DNA of 11,705 nt from Comamonadaceae bacterium (GTDB lineage: Bacteria > Pseudomonadota > Gammaproteobacteria > Burkholderiales > Burkholderiaceae_C): NCBI GenBank assembly GCA_947483455.1, contig CANKNK010000021.1, positions 1 to 11,705 on the forward strand, given 5' to 3'. The notes under the pieces are model-generated. The model did no database searches and was not told the origin of the DNA. It worked only from the letters and a program-made list of their open reading frames with translations. The translations under genes and the position numbers were made by a program. Positions 1-5,852 of this stretch are shown here, piece after piece. Position 1 is the first letter of the stretch. The number at the start of each line of letters is the position of its first letter.

Positions 1-649
1 AATAGGCCAGACCCAGCGTGTCTTGTAAGTCGGCTAGCAAGTTGAGAATTTGGGCTTGAATGGACACGTCCAACGCCGATACCGGCTCGTCGGCTACCAG
101 CAGCGCCGGGCTGAGCATTAGCGCGCGCGCAATAGCGATACGCTGGCGCTGGCCTCCCGAGAACATGTGCGGGTAGCGGTCAATGTGTTCGGGCCGCAAG
201 CCCACCCGCTCTAGCATTTGTGCGGCGCGCGCGCGCTGGGCCTGCGGGCGCAAGTCGGTATTGATTTGCAAGGGGCCTTGCAGTATTTGGCCTATTCGCT
301 GGCGCGGATTGAGTGAGGCATAGGGGTTTTGGAACACCATTTGCACGCGCTTGCGCAAAGCTGCCTGTTGCAGGGGTGATGCACCGGCTACTTGCATGCC
401 GCCTAGCAACAGCTTGCCGCTAGCCGGGGGTTCGGCCAGCGCCACCATGCGCGCCAGCGTAGATTTGCCACAACCCGATTCGCCTACGACCGCCAATGTA
501 CGCCCCGCGTCTATACGAAAACTCAGGTTTTGCGCTGCGCGCAACATGGCCGGCGGGCGCAGTAGACCCTGGCCAATGCGGTAGTTCTGGCTCAGGCCAT
601 GGGCTTGCACCACGGCTGCGGAGCTGTCGAGCGTGGGCTTGGACATCAT
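1..649 (-). CDS. dppF: Dipeptide ABC transporter ATP-binding protein DppF (partial, C-terminus off the left edge)
   Basis: One of two ATPases that power import of di/oligopeptides across the inner membrane, acting on the cytoplasmic face of DppBC. The 216 codons present show a full nucleotide-binding core: Walker A GESGCGKS at residues 56-63, Q-loop in [12 protein letters not shown] (Gln107), signature FSGGQRQR at 163-170 and Walker B LLVADEP at 183-189. The H-loop and C-terminal oligopeptide-specific domain lie beyond the window. Family members are usually about 320-340 aa, so about a third is missing. The start is the first of two adjacent ATGs; its ATG overlaps the dppD stop as ATGA, the arrangement expected for translational coupling. 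No clear Shine-Dalgarno is seen, consistent with coupling. The text [17 protein letters not shown] is very close to E. coli DppF. Assignment to DppF rather than OppF rests on order and similarity; the real substrate could be another peptide class. Confidence 0.93.
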   Translation of the reverse strand, partial: MMSKPTLDSSAAVVQAHGLSQNYRIGQGLLRPPAMLRAAQNLSFRIDAGRTLAVVGESGCGKSTLARMVALAEPPASGKLLLGGMQVAGASPLQQAALRKRVQMVFQNPYASLNPRQRIGQILQGPLQINTDLRPQAQRARAAQMLERVGLRPEHIDRYPHMFSGGQRQRIAIARALMLSPALLVADEPVSALDVSIQAQILNLLADLQDTLGLAY

Positions 650-1623
650 GGCGTGCTTGGTTCGAAAGTTTCGCCGGAGAAATGGCAGCGCACTTGTAAA
701 TGCAAGGCGCTGCGAATCGGTACTGGTGTTGTGCACGCGGGCTGCGCCCGGCTACAGCGTGGTGCAAATAAGCAGCCGGGCGGGCGATCCAGCATGCCCG
801 GCACCATCCCGGCGATGGTGTGTAAGCGGGCCTCGCCGGCACTGCGCTCGGGCATGGCTTGCAGCAAGGCTTGGGTATAGGGGTGCTGCGGCGCGTCAAA
901 AATGTGTTGGGCACTTTGCAGTTCCACCATTTGTCCTGCGTACATCACGGCTACGCGTTGCGCTACCTCGCCAACCACGCCCATGTTGTGGCTGATCAAG
1001 ACCATGGCCATGCCATGCTCCTTCTGCAAAGTCGCTAACAAGTCAAGAATCTGCGCTTGCACCGTCACGTCCAAGGCGGTAGTAGGTTCGTCGGCAATCA
1101 ATAGCTTAGGCTGGCAGGCGATGGCCATGGCAATCATCACGCGTTGGCTCATGCCGCCCGAGAGTTGGTGCGGGTAAGCACCCAGCCGCTTGGCCGGGTC
1201 TGCGATGCCCACTTGCTCCAGCAATTCGCAGGCGCGCATGCGCGCCTGCTTGCGCGTCAGCCCCTTGTGCAGGCGCAAGGTTTCGGTGATTTGAAATTCC
1301 ACCGTAAAGCAGGGGTTCAGGCTGGTCATTGGGTCCTGAAAAATCATTGCAATGTCTTTGCCTACGATACTTCGGCGCGTGGACTCACTGGCCGCGAGGA
1401 TGTCTTGCCCTCCAAAGCGCAGGTGCTGCGCGTGCACCCGTCCGGGAAAGGGAATCAGGCCCATTAAAGCCATCATGGAAACGCTTTTACCCGAGCCCGA
1501 TTCGCCCACGATACCTAGCACTTCGCCGGGCTCTAATCGCAGACTGAGGTCGTCCACGGCCTGCAGTACCCCTTGATGGGAGGGGAAGTCCACATGGAGG
1601 CCGGCAATGTCGAGCAGGGGCAT
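646..1623 (-). CDS. dppD: Dipeptide ABC transporter ATP-binding protein DppD
   Basis: Second ATPase of the peptide importer, 325 aa from the ATG used here. Visible: Walker A GESGSGKS (residues 40-47), Q-loop [11 protein letters not shown] (Gln96), signature LSGGMSQR (154-161), Walker B LLIADEP (174-180), H-loop LISHN (His212), and the C-terminal oligopeptide domain with HPYTQALL. Four cysteines near the end (284, 290, 297, 313; C-x5-C-x6-C then C) match the cluster seen across DppD/OppD, reported to bind a 4Fe-4S cluster in one bacterial DppD. That role here is inferred. An in-frame TTG at 1647, right against the dppC stop, would add 8 residues; I prefer the ATG because the protein then starts [13 protein letters not shown], like E. 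coli DppD (MALLNVDKLSVHF). The gene ends in a 4-nt ATGA overlap with dppF. His212 is followed by Asn where most relatives have Asp. Confidence 0.95.
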   Translation of the reverse strand: MPLLDIAGLHVDFPSHQGVLQAVDDLSLRLEPGEVLGIVGESGSGKSVSMMALMGLIPFPGRVHAQHLRFGGQDILAASESTRRSIVGKDIAMIFQDPMTSLNPCFTVEFQITETLRLHKGLTRKQARMRACELLEQVGIADPAKRLGAYPHQLSGGMSQRVMIAMAIACQPKLLIADEPTTALDVTVQAQILDLLATLQKEHGMAMVLISHNMGVVGEVAQRVAVMYAGQMVELQSAQHIFDAPQHPYTQALLQAMPERSAGEARLHTIAGMVPGMLDRPPGCLFAPRCSRAQPACTTPVPIRSALHLQVRCHFSGETFEPSTP

Positions 1624-1647
1624 AGTGGGTGCGCGCTGTGAATGCAA

Positions 1648-2526
1648 TTAGCGTTTGAGTTTGGGATCCAGGGCATCGCGCAAGCCGTCACCCAGCAAAT
1701 TAAAGCCCAGCACCGTAATCAGAATGGCCAGGCCGGGAAAGGTGACGACCCACCAGGCGCGCAGTACAAATTCGCGCGCGTCGGCTAGCATCGTGCCCCA
1801 TTCGGGCGAGGGCGGCTGTGCGCCCAAACCCAAAAAGCCCAGGGCCGCTGCGTCCAGAATTGCGGTCGACAAACCAAGCGATGCCTGCACAATCAAAGGC
1901 GCTGCGCAATTGGGCAGTATTTCTACGAGCATGAGGCGCAGGTGGCTCGCACCACTGAGGCGCGCTGCGGTGACGTAATCGCGTTGCCCTTGTGCGATGA
2001 CCGCAGCGCGGGTAATCCGCACGTAATGGGGTAACACGACAATGGAAACGGCCAGCATGGCGTTCATCATGCCAGGCCCCAAAATGGCTACGATCACAAT
2101 CGCCAGCAATAGACTAGGCAGGGTCAAAATCACGTCCATACAGCGCATAACAAACACGTCAAAAACGCCGCGCACATAGCCCGCAAGCAGCCCCAGTGCG
2201 GTGCCGCAAAGCACCGATAGGGCCACCACGGCCACGCCAATGAATAGCGATAAACGGGCCCCGTGCATGAGGCGGGAAAGTATGTCGCGGCCTATCGCGT
2301 CGGTGCCCAGCCAATGCGCGCTGCTGCCGCCGCTTTGCCAGGCGGGTGGCGACAGAAAAACTGTGTTGTCGGTCAGAATGGGTGAGTAGGGTGCTATCCA
2401 GGGTGCGAGCAATGCGACCAAGGTGATGCCTACGATGGTGAACAAGCCGGCGATCGCACCCCTGTTATGGCGCAGTGAGAGCCAAAATTCACGCGCGGGG
2501 CTTAAGGGGGCTGTGCTTGCGTCCAT
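1648..2526 (-). CDS. dppC: Dipeptide ABC transporter permease DppC
   Basis: Inner-membrane permease subunit, 292 aa, forming the translocation pore with DppB. One N-terminal membrane segment (about residues 24-45) precedes a periplasmic stretch (PPAWQSGGSSAHWLGTD), followed by a five-helix transmembrane domain. The cytoplasmic coupling loop that contacts the ATPases is clear at about 187-206 (AARLSGASHLRLMLVEILPN). The C-terminal half, with GFLGLGAQPPSPEWGTML and ending in GDGLRDALDPKLKR, is almost the same as E. coli DppC, which makes this a secure call. ATG start lies only 3 nt after the dppB stop, and the stop abuts the possible TTG start of dppD, so it is surely co-transcribed. No separate promoter or strong ribosome binding site is visible. 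Confidence 0.96.
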   Translation of the reverse strand: MDASTAPLSPAREFWLSLRHNRGAIAGLFTIVGITLVALLAPWIAPYSPILTDNTVFLSPPAWQSGGSSAHWLGTDAIGRDILSRLMHGARLSLFIGVAVVALSVLCGTALGLLAGYVRGVFDVFVMRCMDVILTLPSLLLAIVIVAILGPGMMNAMLAVSIVVLPHYVRITRAAVIAQGQRDYVTAARLSGASHLRLMLVEILPNCAAPLIVQASLGLSTAILDAAALGFLGLGAQPPSPEWGTMLADAREFVLRAWWVVTFPGLAILITVLGFNLLGDGLRDALDPKLKR

Positions 2527-2529
2527 ACG

Positions 2530-3537
2530 TTAGAGCGCGCGTATGCGAGGGTTAATCAAGCCGTAGCTCAGGTCCACCAACACGTTGACGCTCATTACGA
2601 TCAATCCCAACAGCAGCATGCCGCCTTGCAAGACCGGGTAATCACGTCGCGCAATCGCTTCAATGAGCCATTTGCCAACACCGGGCCAGGAAAAAATGGT
2701 TTCAGTCAGGATGGCGCCCGTAAATAGCACGCCTATTTGCAGGCCGATAACGGTCACCACCGGCACCATGGCATTGCGCATGGCGTGTATACCCAGCACC
2801 CGAAACGCTGACAGGCCTTTGGCGCGCGCAGTGCGGATGTAGTCTTCGCCCATGACTTCGAGCATGGCCGAGCGCGTCATCCGAGCAACCACGGCCAGCG
2901 GATTAGTGCCCAATACGACGGTGGGCAAGATCAAGTGCGAAAGCGCTGACCGAAAGGCGCCGCCCTCTTCCGATAGGGCGCTGTCGATCAATAAAAAGCC
3001 GGTGCGTGGCTCGATAAAGTAGACCACCGCGATGCGCCCCGATACCGGCGTCCAACCTAGCTGCACTGAGAACAGCAGTATGAGCAGCAGGCCCCACCAA
3101 AAAATCGGCATGGAGTAGCCGGTGAGGGATACGCCCATCAATCCATGATCCAGCCAAGAGTTGCGCTTGACGGCTGCCAGCACACCGGCTGGAATACCAA
3201 TGAGCAATGCAAATACCATTGCGCACAAAGCCAATTCCACCGTCGCGGGGAAAAGACTTAAAAATTCTTGCGCCACCGGGGTTTGCGTGATGATGGACTT
3301 ACCCAAGTCACCGTGCAGTACTTTGCCGATGTAGATACCATACTGCGTTAGCAGGGGCTGATCCAAGCCGTATTCATGTAGCAGCTTGGCATGGCGGGCC
3401 GCATCGATACCGCGTTCACCGGCCAGGGTTTCAATTGGGTCGCCCGGCACCAGCCGGATGAGGAAAAACGCCAACAATGTCATGCCGAAAAAAGTCGGTA
3501 GGACCAGGGCAAGCCGACTGATTGCAAAACGCCACAT
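2530..3537 (-). CDS. dppB: Dipeptide ABC transporter permease DppB
   Basis: Inner-membrane permease subunit, 335 aa, partner of DppC. It starts MWRFAISRLALVLPTFFGMT, the usual DppB-type first membrane helix, followed by the family's VPGDP and AGERG motifs (residues 30-43). It has the LTGYSMPIFWWG segment (138-149) and an EAA-type coupling loop at about 230-257 (GEDYIRTARAKGLSAFRV). It ends in LVDLSYGLINPRIRAL, as expected for full length. Close matches to E. coli DppB run along the whole chain. It sits 38 nt after the flavoprotein gene and 3 nt before dppC. The leader in front of its ATG has no recognisable Shine-Dalgarno. In many genomes a dppA binding-protein gene precedes dppB; here the flavoprotein gene takes that place. 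Confidence 0.96.
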   Translation of the reverse strand: MWRFAISRLALVLPTFFGMTLLAFFLIRLVPGDPIETLAGERGIDAARHAKLLHEYGLDQPLLTQYGIYIGKVLHGDLGKSIITQTPVAQEFLSLFPATVELALCAMVFALLIGIPAGVLAAVKRNSWLDHGLMGVSLTGYSMPIFWWGLLLILLFSVQLGWTPVSGRIAVVYFIEPRTGFLLIDSALSEEGGAFRSALSHLILPTVVLGTNPLAVVARMTRSAMLEVMGEDYIRTARAKGLSAFRVLGIHAMRNAMVPVVTVIGLQIGVLFTGAILTETIFSWPGVGKWLIEAIARRDYPVLQGGMLLLGLIVMSVNVLVDLSYGLINPRIRAL

Positions 3538-3575
3538 AGGGTTTCAGTGTGGAGGGCTTTTGGACGGCGATGTAC

Positions 3576-4553
3576 TCAGTGTCGCGCCATATTTGCAAGT
3601 CGCTTACTGATAATGGCATCGGCCTCTTGCATGATGCGATCGATTAAGGCTTTCACACTGGGAATGTCGTGAATCAGGCCTGCGACCATGCCGCAAGACC
3701 AGGCACCGGCGTCCATAGTGCCGTCTTGCATGATGCGCGGGTACACGCCTGCTACTTCGTCGATGATGTCTTCAAACTTGAGGGCGGCGCCCAGGTTTTT
3801 TTCTTTTTCTAGCAAGCGGTCCACAGCGGAGTTGCGCAGCACGCGTTCTGTATTGCGCAAAGGGCGCATGACCAGGCGGGTGTCCAGCTCGCTGGCGGCC
3901 ACGATGGCGTCCTTCACGTTTTGATGCACTGGCGCCTCGGTGGTGGCAATAAAGCGCGTGCCCATATTGATACCTTCGGCCCCTAGCGCCAATGCTGCGA
4001 CCAAGGAGCGGCCATCGGCCATACCGCCCGATGCCACAAAGGGTATGGTCAAAACTTCGGCGGCGCGCGGCAGCAAAATGAAGTTGGGCACATCGTCTTC
4101 GCCCGGATGCCCGCCGCACTCAAAACCGTCCACACTGACCGCATCACAGCCGATAGCCTCGGCTTTGAGCGCATGGCGTACCGAGGTGCATTTGTGGATC
4201 ACTTTGACATCCGCCTCATGCAAAGCGGGCAACCATTTTTGCGGGTTGTTGCCCGCGGTTTCCACGACCTTCACACCGCCTTCGATGATGGCGCGGATAT
4301 AGCCTGGGTAATCGGGCGAACTGACCGTGGGAAGGAAGGTGAGATTGACGCCAAAAGGCTTGTCCGTCATGTCGCGGCAGCGCCGGATTTCAACGGCCAG
4401 CGCTTCGGGGCTGCGCTGCGTCAAGCCGGTAATCACGCCCAGGCCACCTGCATTTGACACGGCGGCCGCGAGTTCGGCAAAGCCGACATAGTGCATGCCG
4501 CCTTGAATGATGGGGTGTTCGATGCCGAACATTTCGGTAATTTTCGTTTTCAT
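3576..4553 (-). CDS. Nitronate monooxygenase-type FMN enzyme (2-nitropropane dioxygenase family)
   Basis: Predicted cytoplasmic FMN-dependent TIM-barrel protein, 325 aa. Members oxidise alkyl nitronates such as propionate 3-nitronate with O2, or act as enoyl-ACP reductase (FabK branch). Family motifs: HPIIQGGM near the N-terminus (residues 13-20), GGLGVITGL (36-44), HKCTSVRHA (120-128), FECGGHPGE (144-152) with His149 at the usual catalytic histidine position, and the FMN-phosphate segments VASGGMADGRSL (173-184) and GINMGTRF (194-201). The ATG start is backed by a strong Shine-Dalgarno, AGAGGAG, 7 nt upstream. Its end is 38 nt before dppB, so it may be the first gene of the dpp transcript. 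Known link to peptide uptake: none that I can name. The true substrate is not readable; FabK-like activity is less likely because the motif set looks nitronate-monooxygenase-like. Confidence 0.88.
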   Translation of the reverse strand: MKTKITEMFGIEHPIIQGGMHYVGFAELAAAVSNAGGLGVITGLTQRSPEALAVEIRRCRDMTDKPFGVNLTFLPTVSSPDYPGYIRAIIEGGVKVVETAGNNPQKWLPALHEADVKVIHKCTSVRHALKAEAIGCDAVSVDGFECGGHPGEDDVPNFILLPRAAEVLTIPFVASGGMADGRSLVAALALGAEGINMGTRFIATTEAPVHQNVKDAIVAASELDTRLVMRPLRNTERVLRNSAVDRLLEKEKNLGAALKFEDIIDEVAGVYPRIMQDGTMDAGAWSCGMVAGLIHDIPSVKALIDRIMQEADAIISKRLANMARH

Positions 4554-4560
4554 GCGGGGA

Positions 4561-4567
4561 CTCCTCT
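4561..4567 (-). promoter_or_regulatory. Shine-Dalgarno of the flavoprotein gene
   Basis: On the minus strand this reads AGAGGAG, 7 nt before the ATG at 4553. It is the best ribosome binding site in the left part of the window and fixes the start of the nitronate-monooxygenase-type gene. The dpp genes downstream lack comparable sites, which fits translation coupled to upstream genes. Confidence 0.75.
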
Positions 4568-4603
4568 GGGTTTTCTAGTAAGCCGATGCCTTGGCTGCGC
4601 TGC

Positions 4604-4609
4604 ATTATG
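4604..4609 (-). promoter_or_regulatory. Possible -10 element for the flavoprotein-dpp transcript
   Basis: On the minus strand this reads CATAAT, five of six matches to the sigma-70 -10 consensus, about 50 nt upstream of the flavoprotein start. I see no good -35 hexamer at the proper distance, so this is a suggestion only. Confidence 0.25.
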
Positions 4610-4738
4610 AATCGGCCGCCTCCCATCGCTGTGTGCTGCACCAAAGGCACTGTCGTCTATGCATCAGCGCCAGTGGTATCTGGCAAATCGCTGTGGCACA
4701 CTCAAAGTGGTTTGCAGGGAACGATGATGCCGTCGATA

Positions 4739-4781
4739 GCACGTGCACTAGATGATGGTTGAATTCAACGCGCTTTGCGCG
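4739..4781. repeat. Cluster of palindromes in front of the 4798 gene
   Basis: Three self-complementary elements lie side by side: GCACGTGC at 4739-4746, the 12-bp perfect palindrome GTTGAATTCAAC at 4758-4769, and the short hairpin CGCGC-TTT-GCGCG at 4769-4781. The last ends 4 nt before the GAGG ribosome binding site at 4786-4789. They may be operator sites for a dimeric regulator, or RNA structure near the start codon. No regulator can be named. Confidence 0.5.
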
Positions 4782-4797
4782 ATACGAGGCATACACG

Positions 4798-5442
4798 ATG
4801 GGTACAACGGGCTTTCATGGCGCATGGTGGGTATGGCCGCTGGCATTGGTTTTATACGGTGTTTTTCGGGCCTGGTATGACAACTGGCGCGGCCCTTTGC
4901 GCACTGCCGAAATAGATGCATTGATAGCCCGTGCCGAGCAAGCCCCAGGTGCGCGGCATACGGATATGCAAGTACTGCGCCGCTTCATGGAAACGGATGA
5001 TGGCAAAGAATTTGTCATGTGCAATTTGGTTCGCCTGTTTCCGCACGAGGTGGCACATCCAGTGACTGGGAAAATGCACAGTGCGCGCAACATGGTGCAA
5101 ATGTATTTCAGCGGCTTTGTGCCAACGCTGATTCGTTCTGGCGGCCATCCCATGATGATGATGCGCCAGGCCGGCGGTTACGTGGACGCCTGGAACACGC
5201 CGCCCGATCCGGGCTGGTCGATTTTCGGGATGGTGCGCTACCGCAGCAGGCGTGACATGATGCTCTTGGCCACCGACCAGCGTTTTTTTGATGTGCATCC
5301 GCTCAAGATCGCTGCCATCGCGCAGACATTTTCGGTTCCGACCCAGCATGTGTTTGGCATGGCGATCCGTCCGCGCACCGGCGTCGCCTTGATCCTGGTG
5401 CTCGCTGCGGCGCTGACCCACCTGGTTTCCCTCTTGGCTTAG
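4798..5442 (+). CDS. Membrane-anchored protein of unknown function
   Basis: I do not recognise this family. The protein is 214 aa from the ATG at 4798, chosen because GAGG lies 8 nt upstream; a TTG at 4759 would add 13 residues but sits inside a palindrome and lacks a ribosome binding site. It has an N-terminal hydrophobic stretch (about 8-25, AWWVWPLALVLYGVF) and a C-terminal one (about 194-214), with a roughly 165-residue soluble part between. That part has a DDGKEFVMCNLVR strand-like segment (about 66-78), a Met run MMMM preceded by GGHP, an aromatic stretch around VDAWNTPPDPGWSIFGMVRYRSRRD, and ATDQRFFDVHPLKIAAI. The spacing of EFVMCNLVR and GMVRYRSRRDMM recalls dimeric alpha/beta-barrel (ABM/DUF1330-like) proteins, a tentative inference. 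It is divergent from the flavoprotein gene and followed by a 410-nt gap, so it is probably monocistronic. Confidence 0.75.
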   Translation: MGTTGFHGAWWVWPLALVLYGVFRAWYDNWRGPLRTAEIDALIARAEQAPGARHTDMQVLRRFMETDDGKEFVMCNLVRLFPHEVAHPVTGKMHSARNMVQMYFSGFVPTLIRSGGHPMMMMRQAGGYVDAWNTPPDPGWSIFGMVRYRSRRDMMLLATDQRFFDVHPLKIAAIAQTFSVPTQHVFGMAIRPRTGVALILVLAAALTHLVSLLA

Positions 5443-5547
5443 CGACGTCTTTAGGCGGCCTGATGCAGTATTTTTGCGCTTAAATTCAGGCGCTGATCGG
5501 GCGCACCGCCCCTAGCGACCGGTCAATGAGGTGTTTTCGCGCCCTAG

Positions 5548-5567
5548 ATGTTGCTAATTTGCAACAT
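5548..5567. repeat. 7-bp perfect inverted repeat (ATGTTGC-TAATTT-GCAACAT)
   Basis: Both arms match perfectly around a 6-nt AT-rich centre, about 285 nt before the exporter start. The geometry suits a dimeric DNA-binding regulator better than a terminator, since no T-run follows. Its core GCTAATTTGCA resembles GCAAATTTGCA at 9743-9753, upstream of the octad-repeat gene. Confidence 0.45.
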
Positions 5568-5627
5568 GCCACGCCACCTGCCCCGACTCTTCAAACCCAC
5601 CCTTGCGCACGCCCTTGCGGGCAATCG

Positions 5628-5641
5628 GCTCGGTACCGAGC
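5628..5641. repeat. 14-bp perfect palindrome GCTCGGTACCGAGC
   Basis: Fully self-complementary over 14 bp. A partial echo, GGGTACCGCT, occurs at 5841-5850 just before the exporter start codon. Its place in the only long intergenic region before hlyBD makes an operator role possible; no known regulator consensus was recognised. Confidence 0.45.
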
Positions 5642-5852
5642 GCGGCTACCCATGCTGGCTCGAAAAATGCTTATTTCCATGGATTGCGCGGACCAGCTGA
5701 TTGTTCCGCTGCAAAGCGATTCCTCCCTGTGATTTAGCCGACACCGAAAGTGGTTTGATGACACCGCACTGCCCGCAAACCGACGATTTTTCCCGCCAAA
5801 TCCTGCGGGCCGGGGCGGTTTTGTCTGCTTTTCGTCATCGGGGTACCGCTCA

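Larger units (their letters stand above)
4554..4797. other. Divergent intergenic region between the flavoprotein gene and the membrane-protein gene
   Basis: 244 nt with no convincing gene. It should hold both divergent promoters. On the minus side are the Shine-Dalgarno and a CATAAT box. On the plus side, close to the start at 4798, are three palindromic elements (see the separate entry). A weak plus-strand promoter can be drawn with TTGCAG at 4712-4717 and GATAGC at 4735-4740, 17 nt apart, but each hexamer matches consensus at only three positions. Confidence 0.5.
5443..5852. other. Non-coding stretch upstream of the secretion genes
   Basis: 410 nt without a convincing gene. A 68-codon frame (5526-5732) and an antisense frame across 5591-5881 have no ribosome binding site, and their composition is unlike the neighbours. 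The stretch holds a GGGCG-CAC-CGCCC mini-hairpin (5499-5511) without a T-run, the hairpin at 5548-5567 and the 14-bp palindrome at 5628-5641. No confident sigma-70 promoter for the exporter gene was found. Confidence 0.55.

Noticed and set aside
420..914. 164-codon minus-strand frame spanning the dppD-dppF junction
   Set aside because: It is out of frame with both genes, which have intact ABC motifs on either side of the ATGA overlap.
4759..4797. Earlier TTG start for the 4798 gene
   Set aside because: No ribosome binding site, it lies inside a palindrome, and the ATG at 4798 has a well-spaced GAGG.
5628..5641. Cloning-vector contamination, since GCTCGGTACC also occurs in common polylinkers
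   Set aside because: The match is only 10 bases, flanks do not continue as a polylinker, and a perfect palindrome explains the sequence.
5526..5732. 68-codon plus-strand frame in the gap before the exporter gene
   Set aside because: No ribosome binding site, composition unlike the neighbours, no recognisable motif, and it runs through two palindromes.
5793..5822. Possible terminator: CCGCC, 16-nt loop, GGCGG, TTTT
   Set aside because: The stem is only 5 bp with a long loop and lies 31 nt before the exporter start, a poor place for a terminator of an upstream gene.
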